Positions 7,739 through 14,475 of a DNA stretch of 24,369 bases are shown here, one piece after another. Location: IMG/VR virus record IMGVR_UViG_3300033153_001095, positions 1 to 24,369 of that record. One strand, 5' to 3'. Within the stretch, counting starts at the first letter, position 1; each line of letters starts with the position of its first letter. The notes beneath the pieces were generated by a model. That model made no database searches. It was not told the DNA's origin and saw only the letters and a program-made list of their open reading frames with translations. The DNA is from a virus. The position numbers and the translations under genes were made by a program.

Positions 7739-9864
7739 TGAAAAGAGCACCCTCTTCAGGCGTATCTAGTGGTGAGGTTTCTCGTCAACTAGATAATACT
7801 GCCTATGATAATGTTAAAGTTGTAGCATTAGCTATTACAGATGTAGCACTTGTAGCTGATAATATAGATGATCTGATTGCTGCCTCAGGTAATATAGCTG
7901 AGATACTAATTGTTGCTGGACTAGAGGATGAGATAATATCTCTAGTTACTGATAAAGCTACGTTAGATAGCCTATTTGCAGATAAAGCCACACTAGACTC
8001 TCTAGTAGCTGATAAAGATAGTTTAGACGCAGTAGCTCTTGCTTTAGCAGAAATTATTATAAATGCATCTAATATCGATGATATAGTTACTATAGCAGAT
8101 AGTATAGCAGATGTAAATACTATAGCTGATGATATAGCCGCAGTAATTACTGTAGCTGTTAATATAGCGGATATTACTAACTTTTCAGATGTGTACTATG
8201 GAGCAAAAGTTGCAGATCCTACATTACGAAATGATGGTTCTGCTATGGTTTCAGGAGATATGTACTTTAACACTATAGCTTCTGAACTTCGTTATTACAA
8301 AGGTACTGTATGGGAACCAATTCCGACACTTACGAAGGAAGAAGTTAAATCGTTATATGAGTCTAATGACAATACTAATGTATATAATGATATTGAAAAA
8401 GCTAAAGTAACTCATATTTCTGTTACACAAGCAGTTGATTTAGATGCTATAGAATTAAGAATAGAGGGTTTAGATAATGTAGATAATACATCTGATGCAA
8501 ATAAACCAGTATCTGATGCAACGCAAACGGCACTAGACCTTAAAGCACCAATAGCAGACCCTACGTTTACTGGGACAGTAAGTGGTATAAGTAAGACAAT
8601 GGTAGGATTATCAAATGTTGATAATACTTCAGATACCGCTAAACCAATCTCTACTGATACACAAACTGCATTGGACTTAAAGACAAATAATGTAGATTTA
8701 GTCACAGTAGTAGGAAATATCAATAACCCATTATTGAGTATACCATTACATAACTCATTAGATATAGAAGCAGGTAATGGTAATGTAAGTTTTAGTAGGG
8801 GTACAATAGCTACTTATGTAGATAGATATGGAATATTAAAATACGCTACTACTAATGAACCTAGATTTGAGGATACTGGACTTCTAGTTGAGGGTGATAG
8901 TACTAATGTGTTATTAAACTCAGAGATTGCTGTTATTCAAAGTGGTACAGTTGATGCTAATGTAATTGCTTCACCTGATGGAAATGTTACAGCCGATAAG
9001 GTTATCCCTGACGATGGTAACACTGTTGCTAGATGGGCTAAGTATTTTAATAAAACATCAGGCTCAATCTATACTGTTAGTTCATTTAATAAAGCGGGTG
9101 AAATGAATCGTATAAAACTAGGTTTTTATGAGAGCGGTGATAAATTTGCCCATTTCGACTTATCTGATGGAACTATCGTAAGTGAAGATAGTGGTATTGT
9201 TGGAAAGATTGAAGCCTTAGATGGTGGTTGGTATAGATGTTCTGCTACTTTCACTGCGGGAGCAACTTCAACCACAGACAATGCTTATGTTACTAGACAA
9301 GATAATGCAGATGCAGATGGAACGAAAGGATGGTATACATGGGGTGGACAAATTGAAGAATTGTTGTTTGCTTCAAGTTATATACCTACTATAGATAGTG
9401 AAGTTACTAGAAGCAAAGATGACTGTTATGTATCTTTAGCTAATAATACTATTGCGGGCAGTGCTCCATCAACTACTGTAGTAGACTTTGATAGATTAGG
9501 GTTAATGGTTGGTGCTCAGGCTTATATTTATTCATCATCTGTTACTCCTAGCCTTGCTATGTGGTTTTGGGCTGGTCACAATTCTTATGCTAGAGAAGGA
9601 ATAGACACAAATATAGATTTTTATAATAACTATAGTTTAGGAAAAAGTAGAGCTTGTGTAGTAAATGATTTATCAGAAACTGTATTATACAACAACGGTA
9701 TAGAAGTAGGTAGAAGTGCATTAGGTGATAATGCTCCAGTTAACGTACTTACTTCAATAAACATAGGCAGTAACCAGTCTTTGGATGATAACTTATTTGG
9801 GCACATTAAGAATTTTAGAATGTATGACAAAGCATTAATGCCCAGCGAAGCGTTAATAGTATAA
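7738..9864 (+). CDS. Long tail fibre with coiled-coil stalk and LamG-like tip
   Basis: This 708-residue protein is built in modules. Residues 1-20 are a short N-terminus, then about 20-155 form an Ile/Ala/Asp heptad-like stalk (repeats such as 'NIDDIVTIADSIADVNTIAD') common in podovirus-type fibres. Residues about 155-205 contain a 'GDMYFNTIASELRYYKGT' beta motif frequent at fibre anchor junctions. Residues 244-316 hold two 'GLxNVDNTSD...TQTALDLK' repeats. Residues 324-390 are a module shared with the next gene. The C-terminal about 315 residues contain a carbohydrate-binding-like domain and a LamG-like tip ending in 'LFGHIKNFRMYDKAL'. It likely attaches to the tail and contacts the host surface. 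Start ATG overlaps the upstream stop (TAATG). Confidence 0.88.
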   Translation: MKRAPSSGVSSGEVSRQLDNTAYDNVKVVALAITDVALVADNIDDLIAASGNIAEILIVAGLEDEIISLVTDKATLDSLFADKATLDSLVADKDSLDAVALALAEIIINASNIDDIVTIADSIADVNTIADDIAAVITVAVNIADITNFSDVYYGAKVADPTLRNDGSAMVSGDMYFNTIASELRYYKGTVWEPIPTLTKEEVKSLYESNDNTNVYNDIEKAKVTHISVTQAVDLDAIELRIEGLDNVDNTSDANKPVSDATQTALDLKAPIADPTFTGTVSGISKTMVGLSNVDNTSDTAKPISTDTQTALDLKTNNVDLVTVVGNINNPLLSIPLHNSLDIEAGNGNVSFSRGTIATYVDRYGILKYATTNEPRFEDTGLLVEGDSTNVLLNSEIAVIQSGTVDANVIASPDGNVTADKVIPDDGNTVARWAKYFNKTSGSIYTVSSFNKAGEMNRIKLGFYESGDKFAHFDLSDGTIVSEDSGIVGKIEALDGGWYRCSATFTAGATSTTDNAYVTRQDNADADGTKGWYTWGGQIEELLFASSYIPTIDSEVTRSKDDCYVSLANNTIAGSAPSTTVVDFDRLGLMVGAQAYIYSSSVTPSLAMWFWAGHNSYAREGIDTNIDFYNNYSLGKSRACVVNDLSETVLYNNGIEVGRSALGDNAPVNVLTSINIGSNQSLDDNLFGHIKNFRMYDKALMPSEALIV
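8467..8685 (+). repeat. Tandem fibre repeat (two 27-codon units)
   Basis: Codons 8467-8547 and 8605-8685 encode two related 27-residue units that share GL.NVDNTSD..KP.S..TQTALDLK. The motif is widespread in phage fibres and commonly marks trimerising stalk segments or recombination joints. The copies are separated by a 57-base linker encoding a 'PTFTGTVSG' strand. Confidence 0.8.
8707..8907 (+). repeat. 67-codon fibre module, copy 1 (copy 2 at 9958-10158)
   Basis: The encoded 67 residues, beginning at VVGNINNPLL and ending at the Asn of DSTN, align without gaps to those encoded at 9958-10158 in the next gene; I count 45 identical residues. The shared module is central in the first fibre but near the N-terminus in the second, which is consistent with duplication of the receptor-binding part of one fibre followed by divergence. 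Confidence 0.8.
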
Positions 9865-9873
9865 GGATGTAGT

Positions 9874-10281
9874 ATGAGTAACAATATGGGATGGGGACTT
9901 AAAAGTATAGCTGATAAGTTCCGTAAAGGTATATACACAGAAGATGAGTTGAGTAGTGTTATAGGTAATATAAATAATCCATTGCTAGATATGCCACTAA
10001 ATAACTCTTTGTCTATGAAACAAGGAGTCGGTGAAGTTACATTTACTAGAGATACGATAGCCACATATATTGATAGGTATGGCATACTTCAGTATGCTGC
10101 TGTAGATGAACCTAGATTTGAGAAAGATGGGTTTTTAGTTGAGGGTGAGAGTACTAATCTATGTTTGCAAAGTGAGGATTTTAACACTACATGGAACTGG
10201 CAAAATATAACACCAGTATCTAAAGTAGCACCTGATGGAAGTAACAATGCCTATAAACTAGAAGAAAACTCAAACACATGA
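9874..10281 (+). CDS. N-terminal part of a second, paralogous fibre (frame-broken)
   Basis: This 135-residue product begins after a good AAGGATG ribosome binding site with a short unique N-terminus (about 28 residues, basic-helical: WGLKSIADKFRKGIYTEDEL), followed by the 67-residue module shared with the upstream fibre and the first strand of a carbohydrate-binding-like domain. It stops at TGA 10279-10281 within that domain. The missing part continues in the +1 frame as the next CDS; the open frames overlap only between 10262 and 10281. Removing one A from AAAA at 10265-10268 would fuse them without a gap in similarity. It lacks the long coiled-coil stalk of the first fibre. Confidence 0.75.
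   Translation: MSNNMGWGLKSIADKFRKGIYTEDELSSVIGNINNPLLDMPLNNSLSMKQGVGEVTFTRDTIATYIDRYGILQYAAVDEPRFEKDGFLVEGESTNLCLQSEDFNTTWNWQNITPVSKVAPDGSNNAYKLEENSNT
9958..10158 (+). repeat. 67-codon fibre module, copy 2
   Basis: This is the partner of the module at 8707-8907: 45 of 67 residues identical by my count, no gaps, including RYGIL.YA...EPRFE and VEG.STN. It begins 28 codons after the start of the second fibre gene. Confidence 0.8.
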
Positions 10282-10291
10282 TGAAATAACA

Positions 10292-11074
10292 ATGAGCGTA
10301 TTTGCTAAGGCAGACGAAAGGGATTGGATTATAATAAATGCGTCAAGTTCTTACGCTAAAGTGTGGTTTAATGTTTCTACTGGAGAAATAGGTAACATAC
10401 TTAATGGTACAGCCAAGATAGAAAAAGTGGGTGATTTTTACAAATGTAGTGTAACGGGTAAGTTTTTAACTGGCGGCAATTTTACCATGTATATACAAAA
10501 TTCTATAGCTGATGGAATAGAAACTTATGACGGAGTAGTAGGAAGTGGAGCTATTTTTTATGGTGTTCAGTTAGAAAAGCTACCTTTTGCTTCAAGTTAT
10601 ATACCTACAGAAGCTAGTGAGGTTACTAGAAGTGGTGACTTTTGTGAAGTTGATTATAGTGGAAACATAACAGAGAGAAATGACAACACAACATGGATAG
10701 CAGACTTTGATAAACTAGGAGACATATCTACTCAACATCAATTTATAGCTTCAATTAAAAATGTTCTAAATACTAACATTGTTGCTTCATTAAATGGTAA
10801 TAATAACTTACATTCTAACTTTACTAGTAGTGGAAGTATAACAACATCTAATTTTGCAAGTGGAAGGGTAGCTGTATCTATAGATGAAGCTACACACTCA
10901 TTGTATGTAAATGGAACATTAGATACTTCCATTGCAGTAGACAGAGATGCTTTACATAGCCCTCAAGGACTAAGAATAGGAGTTAGAGATATAGGTGAAG
11001 AACTATTTGGACACCTTAAAAACTTTAGAATATACGACAGAGCATTGACACCAACTGAAATAGGAATGGCATAA
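10292..11074 (+). CDS. C-terminal part of the second fibre: CBM-like plus LamG-like tip
   Basis: The 260-residue frame from ATG 10292 starts with 'MSVFAKADERDW', which in intact phage fibres lies inside a carbohydrate-binding-like domain rather than at a start. It continues to 'FASSYIPTEASEVTRSGD' and a LamG-like domain ending in 'LFGHLKNFRIYDRAL', parallel to the upstream fibre throughout. No ribosome binding site is visible before 10292; the frame is open back to 10262. It is therefore better seen as the 3' part of the gene starting at 9874, expressed only by frameshifting or reinitiation, or not at all. The stop overlaps the next ATG (TAATG). Confidence 0.75.
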   Translation: MSVFAKADERDWIIINASSSYAKVWFNVSTGEIGNILNGTAKIEKVGDFYKCSVTGKFLTGGNFTMYIQNSIADGIETYDGVVGSGAIFYGVQLEKLPFASSYIPTEASEVTRSGDFCEVDYSGNITERNDNTTWIADFDKLGDISTQHQFIASIKNVLNTNIVASLNGNNNLHSNFTSSGSITTSNFASGRVAVSIDEATHSLYVNGTLDTSIAVDRDALHSPQGLRIGVRDIGEELFGHLKNFRIYDRALTPTEIGMA

Positions 11075-11121
11075 TGAGAAAATTTAGAAGTAATGCGGAA
11101 GCAAATGACATAGGTGCTTAA
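11074..11121 (+). pseudogene. 15-codon leader fragment of the third fibre-like gene
   Basis: ATG 11074 overlaps the upstream stop in the TAATG arrangement used by confident starts in this window, but runs only 15 codons (MRKFRSNAEANDIGA) to TAA 11119-11121. The +1 frame then opens at 11114 into the 293-residue fibre-like protein. Removing one T from the TT at 11118-11119 would join '...DIGA' directly to 'KNFIINGGFDIWQRG', which reads like a normal fibre N-terminus. I regard this as the displaced true start of the next gene. Confidence 0.5.
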
Positions 11122-11995
11122 AAACTTTATCATCAACGGTGGTTTTGATATTTGGCAGAGAGGAAATGGTACATTTACTACTAACCAATATTCTGCTGAT
11201 AGACATTATACTGGTAATGGTAGAGGTGTTGTAAAAGAAGTAGATTCAGTAGAGGGAAATGTACATAAATGTACTAATGATGTAGCAAGTGGTGTTTTTC
11301 TTGCTCAGCCTATAGAATTGAAAATACTTGGTAACAATAATGAGTTTAAAATAGGTAATACTTACACATTAACTGCTAGGGTTAAGAGTTCAGCAAAAGT
11401 TAGGTGTTATGCTCACTTTAGAGTAGGTGTAGCGGGTACAGCTACGGAAGTATTTACGGGTGATGAGAAAGGCGGTAATGATGTATATGAGAATATATCT
11501 TGGACTTTTACAGTTACCGCTTCTGCTAGTGGCTCACAAAATAATTTACTTATAAGATTATGGTCAAGTACAGATGAAGCTGATTTTAGGGTATCACATT
11601 GGCAATTAGAAGAGGGTAGTGTATTTACTGGTTTTGAGAAAAGACCTATAGGAATGGAATTGGCTTTATGCCAGAGATATTACTTTAGAACTGGAAGTGG
11701 TTATGCTTATTCTACTTGGGCTACTGGCTTTGCTGAATCTACTACTGAATTTGAGTGCGTGTTTCACTTGCAAAATACATTAAGAGCGATTCCATCTATA
11801 TCATCAAGTGGAGCAATAAGAGTAAGGAGCGGAAGCACTCATGCGGTTAGTGCTTTAAATATCTCAGGTATTACAATCACATTATCACAAGTGCACATAA
11901 TAGCTACAACGACTGGTCTAACTGCTGGTCAAGGTGGTAAGCTAACTGCGAATAATAATAATGCGTCTTATGTAGCTTTAGATGCAGAATTATAA
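11114..11995 (+). CDS. Third fibre-like protein with carbohydrate-binding-like domain
   Basis: The 293-residue frame has a GTG at 11114, with no convincing ribosome binding site (a GGAAG lies 13 bases upstream). The N-terminal half (residues 1-180) carries the motif 'NFIINGGFDIWQRG', then 'YSADRHYTG', then a jelly-roll ending in 'HWQLEEGSVFTGFEKRPIG', a pattern common in phage fibre proteins. The 'ELALCQRYYFRTG' segment (about 187-200) marks the start of a distinct C-terminal tip rich in Ser, Thr and Gly. It probably binds host surface glycans. The start is probably displaced by a one-base insertion relative to ATG 11074. Confidence 0.8.
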   Translation: MLKNFIINGGFDIWQRGNGTFTTNQYSADRHYTGNGRGVVKEVDSVEGNVHKCTNDVASGVFLAQPIELKILGNNNEFKIGNTYTLTARVKSSAKVRCYAHFRVGVAGTATEVFTGDEKGGNDVYENISWTFTVTASASGSQNNLLIRLWSSTDEADFRVSHWQLEEGSVFTGFEKRPIGMELALCQRYYFRTGSGYAYSTWATGFAESTTEFECVFHLQNTLRAIPSISSSGAIRVRSGSTHAVSALNISGITITLSQVHIIATTTGLTAGQGGKLTANNNNASYVALDAEL

Positions 11996-12003
11996 AAGGA
12001 TAT

Positions 12004-12495
12004 ATGATGGAAATTGAAACAGTAAAAATACAAGGTGATGGGTACTTAGTTAACGGTGTTTTGGGAGTACCTAAAGCAGATGAAAATAGACACTATCAAG
12101 AAGTTAAGATTTGGCTAGAGACTAATACTCCTGAGTCTGAATTTACAGAAGAAGAGTTATTGACTAAAGTTACTGCTCTAACTGCTATCAAAGCTAAGTT
12201 AGTTAAAGAGAAGGCTTTAGAGGGTATTGTCATTACTCATAATACAGTGGCATATGATGCTCACGGTAGGGCTATTGGTAATATGAGTGCTGTAATGGGT
12301 ATAGCTAACTTTAAATTTAATCAAGCTGTATCTATAGGTGGTGCAACAAACGAAGAAGCTTATCAGGCAATCTACAAAGATACTGTAATCTTCTGGAGAG
12401 GTGCTGATGATAAAACTCATGAAGTTATGATAGAATCAGTTTGTGAAGTGCTTGAGAAAGCGATGCTAGCGGTAGCAGAAATAGTGGTGGTATAA
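12004..12495 (+). CDS. DUF4376-like fibre accessory protein
   Basis: This 163-residue protein begins after AAAAGGA; ATGs at 12004 and 12007 are both possible. The C-terminal half follows the DUF4376 pattern seen in fibre-associated phage proteins: a helix rich in Lys/Glu (residues 61-74), a beta hairpin (GIVITHNTVAYDAHGRA), an 'IGNMSAVMGIANF' helix, a conserved 'FWRGADDKTHEVM' strand and a final helix. Such proteins lie next to fibre genes and are thought to act in fibre assembly or at the distal tip. Its place at the end of the fibre block supports that. The family match is by pattern. Confidence 0.65.
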   Translation: MMEIETVKIQGDGYLVNGVLGVPKADENRHYQEVKIWLETNTPESEFTEEELLTKVTALTAIKAKLVKEKALEGIVITHNTVAYDAHGRAIGNMSAVMGIANFKFNQAVSIGGATNEEAYQAIYKDTVIFWRGADDKTHEVMIESVCEVLEKAMLAVAEIVVV

Positions 12496-12496
12496 A

Positions 12497-13060
12497 ATGG
12501 AAAAGATGAAGACGATATTGTTAAGTGTATGGTATTTGGTAATACTTGTAACTAAAGGTGTATGGGCTAGGATATTTTATCCTGTTGCATATTTGTTCTA
12601 CGATTGGACTATGAGAGGTACAGTTAGACGTAATTATACTATACCTGAATCAATAGCTAAGAATCCTATTAAGTGGTTCTTATGGTTACATTATGATGAT
12701 GCACAACCTCCATGTGGCTCTAAAGAGTTTATAGCTGACAAGTGTACAAGATGTAGGTTCTTATGTGCGTACAAGTGGAATACAAGAAATAGTATGTACA
12801 ATATAAATTATAACTATTTAAGTAACCAGAGTAAGATAGTTAGTCATACTGAACCAGGTGGTATTTACCAATGGAACAGAAAGCTTAGAAGACGTAATGG
12901 TGATATAGGTAGTCAGTTAGTATGGTTTAGTACTGAGAAAGAACAATATAGATTCTTGTATAGTATGGCTAAGATATGGTTCAACAGAGATGTTACATTT
13001 TACTTTGGTTGGAACCCAAATACTAACGGTAGATTTACTCTAGCGTTAAAGATAAAATAA
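12497..13060 (+). CDS. Hydrophobic N-terminus phage protein (DUF7338-like)
   Basis: This 187-residue protein opens with a hydrophobic stretch (residues about 5-37, LLSVWYLVILVTKGVWARIF then YPVAYLFYDW), followed by an aromatic- and Arg-rich domain with Cys pairs (PCGS at 73-76, KCTRC at 83-87) and a 'YKWNTRNSMYNINYNY' segment. The pattern 'ARI.YP.AYL..D...R....' plus 'W..RN...N' is what I associate with DUF7338, a phage family of unknown role. It starts one base after the upstream stop and precedes the lysis genes, so a role at the inner membrane is possible. It lacks a good ribosome binding site and may rely on coupling. Confidence 0.65.
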   Translation: MEKMKTILLSVWYLVILVTKGVWARIFYPVAYLFYDWTMRGTVRRNYTIPESIAKNPIKWFLWLHYDDAQPPCGSKEFIADKCTRCRFLCAYKWNTRNSMYNINYNYLSNQSKIVSHTEPGGIYQWNRKLRRRNGDIGSQLVWFSTEKEQYRFLYSMAKIWFNRDVTFYFGWNPNTNGRFTLALKIK

Positions 13061-13069
13061 GGAAGTATT

Positions 13070-13489
13070 ATGAGTTGGTGGAATGCGTTAATCGAGCCTA
13101 TAACCTCAATGGTTAAAGCTCCATTAGTAGAATGGCAAAAGAGAAAGACTTTAGAGGTTGCTCAAGTGGATAAAGCTCTAGATAGAGAACATGAACTAAA
13201 TATGAAGAAGGTTGATGTAAACCATGAGTTAGCTAAGCAAGGTATGCAGATAGAGGCTAATTGGGATACAAATGCTCAAAGTAATATGAAGTATACGTGG
13301 AAAGATGAATGGTTTGTTATCCTATTCTCTATACCTTTGATTGGTGCATTTGTGCCCGGTATGGATATTTATATACTAAAAGGTTTTGAAGTACTATCTA
13401 AAACTCCTGAGTGGTATAGATGGTTATTAGCGGGTATTGTGGTAGCAACATTCGGATTACGTTGGATGTTTAGTAAAATTAAGATGTAA
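13070..13489 (+). CDS. Holin-like membrane protein (3TM/GTA-holin type)
   Basis: This 139-residue protein has an amphipathic start (MSWWNALIEPITSMVKAPL), a charged helical linker (20-75) and two hydrophobic segments at about 81-97 (WFVILFSIPLIGAFVPG) and 116-133 (WYRWLLAGIVVATFGLRW). The 'DEWFVILFSIPLI..FVPGMD' and 'TPEWYRW' motifs resemble the GTA_holin_3TM family, whose members form inner-membrane holes that release the endolysin. AAGGAAG precedes the ATG. The endolysin follows one gene later. A third transmembrane segment is not clear in this protein, unless the N-terminal amphipathic helix serves. Confidence 0.75.
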   Translation: MSWWNALIEPITSMVKAPLVEWQKRKTLEVAQVDKALDREHELNMKKVDVNHELAKQGMQIEANWDTNAQSNMKYTWKDEWFVILFSIPLIGAFVPGMDIYILKGFEVLSKTPEWYRWLLAGIVVATFGLRWMFSKIKM

Positions 13490-13490
13490 C

Positions 13491-13510
13491 TGCTATAATT
13501 TTGGTATAAT
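13491..13510 (+). promoter_or_regulatory. Two tandem extended -10 promoter boxes
   Basis: TGCTATAAT (13491-13499) and TGGTATAAT (13502-13510) each match the extended -10 consensus TGnTATAAT perfectly, 11 bases apart, in the 47-base gap between the holin-like gene and the coiled-coil/TM gene. No -35 box fits either, as expected for extended -10 promoters. They could give host RNA polymerase extra transcription of the endolysin and downstream genes. Confidence 0.55.
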
Positions 13511-13536
13511 TGTAAAAATGATTAACAAGGGCTAGA

Positions 13537-14016
13537 ATGGACGAGGAAACTGCAAAAGAGATAAAGACATTAGTCGTATCTCATGATAAAGATATAGGTA
13601 TTATGAGTCAATCTATCGAGCACTTAGTAGATGCTATAGGTACGACTAATAGTAAGATGGAAGATGTTATTGATGTCATTAGTATACAAAACGTACTAGC
13701 CGAAAAGGTTACTAATATGGATGGTCAACTCAAAGAGTCATTTGGTAGAGTTCATAATAAAGTAGATAAACTGGAAGAAGAATCTAAAAAGATTATTAAT
13801 CCTGTTATGCTTAAATGGGTATTAGGTATTATCATTGCTTACTCTGTTACGTTTGGTACGTACATTGTAACACATATACACGATCTAGAAATGGCAGTGA
13901 AAACTCAAACTGTTTTAGAGGCACAAAGGCATGAGTCTCTTAATAAAGATATAACTAGATTAGATGGTATAGCAGATCGTAATGCTTATATATTAAGAGG
14001 TGTGATAGATGACTAG
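13537..14016 (+). CDS. Coiled-coil protein with one transmembrane helix (lysis accessory)
   Basis: This 159-residue protein has an acidic helical N-terminal region (1-88) with coiled-coil-like heptads (VHNKVDKLEEESKK), one strong transmembrane helix at about 92-113 (LKWVLGIIIAYSVTFGTYIV) and a short charged C-terminal helix. The layout resembles haemolysin XhlA-type holin partners and other phage lysis accessories; it has no lipobox or signal peptide, so a classical o-spanin is unlikely. It lies between holin-like and endolysin genes and overlaps the endolysin start by 8 bases. AAGGG precedes the ATG. Exact function is not determined by sequence alone. Confidence 0.7.
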   Translation: MDEETAKEIKTLVVSHDKDIGIMSQSIEHLVDAIGTTNSKMEDVIDVISIQNVLAEKVTNMDGQLKESFGRVHNKVDKLEEESKKIINPVMLKWVLGIIIAYSVTFGTYIVTHIHDLEMAVKTQTVLEAQRHESLNKDITRLDGIADRNAYILRGVIDD

Positions 14017-14425
14017 TAAGTACTTTAAGGCACATGAATTAGTGCCTTTACAGATATTCAATCTTCTTAATGAAGACTTGTGTATGGCTATGATAGATGA
14101 TAAGCTTATTGAGACTATAGATGCTATTAAGGAAAGATTTCCTAATGGTACTATGACTATCAATAACTACATGTGGAATGGTGATAGAGGTTGGAGTGGT
14201 ATTAGGACTAAAGGTAGTCCTTATTATAGTCCAACTTCACAACATACTCTAGGTAAAGCTATCGATGCAGTATTTAGTGCTTATAATATAGATGAGGTAA
14301 GAGACTACATTATGGCTAATCCTGATGAGTTTCCTCATGTAAAAGGTATTGAGTTAGACGTTGGTTGGCTTCATGTAGATGTTAGAAATAGTAACAAAGT
14401 TATGCTGTTCAGTAAGATAGGTTAA
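14009..14425 (+). CDS. Endolysin, M15-family peptidase
   Basis: This 138-residue protein carries the zinc site of M15 (D-Ala-D-Ala carboxypeptidase/L-Ala-D-Glu endopeptidase) peptidases: S77-x-H79-x-x-G82-x-A84-x-D86 (SQHTLGKAID) and the second half GWLHVD with W120, H122 and D124. It should cleave peptide cross-links or stems of peptidoglycan. There is no signal peptide or transmembrane segment, so it needs a holin, which is present upstream. The length is typical of single-domain phage M15 endolysins with no wall-binding domain, consistent with a Gram-negative host. Confidence 0.92.
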   Translation: MTSKYFKAHELVPLQIFNLLNEDLCMAMIDDKLIETIDAIKERFPNGTMTINNYMWNGDRGWSGIRTKGSPYYSPTSQHTLGKAIDAVFSAYNIDEVRDYIMANPDEFPHVKGIELDVGWLHVDVRNSNKVMLFSKIG

Positions 14426-14426
14426 G

Positions 14427-14454
14427 TTAAGCTTAAACGAATATTAGGTATGAT
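14427..14454 (+). promoter_or_regulatory. Candidate promoter upstream of the portal gene
   Basis: TATGAT at 14449-14454 is preceded by AGG and, after a 16-base spacer, by TTAAGC (14427-14432), a modest -35 match. The TTAAGC forms part of the 10-base palindrome TTAAGCTTAA (14427-14436). It lies in the 50-base gap between endolysin and portal, 21 bases before the portal ATG. Confidence 0.4.
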
Positions 14455-14475
14455 ACAGCAAATAAAAGGGTATTT

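Noticed and set aside
9630-10085. Reverse-strand frame of 151 codons across two fibre genes
   Set aside because: No ribosome binding site, no recognisable domain, and it is fully antisense to coding sequence with clear homology-like modules.
10780-11995. Diversity-generating retroelement variable region in fibre tips
   Set aside because: Asn-rich stretches exist, but no template repeat or reverse transcriptase is visible in the window.
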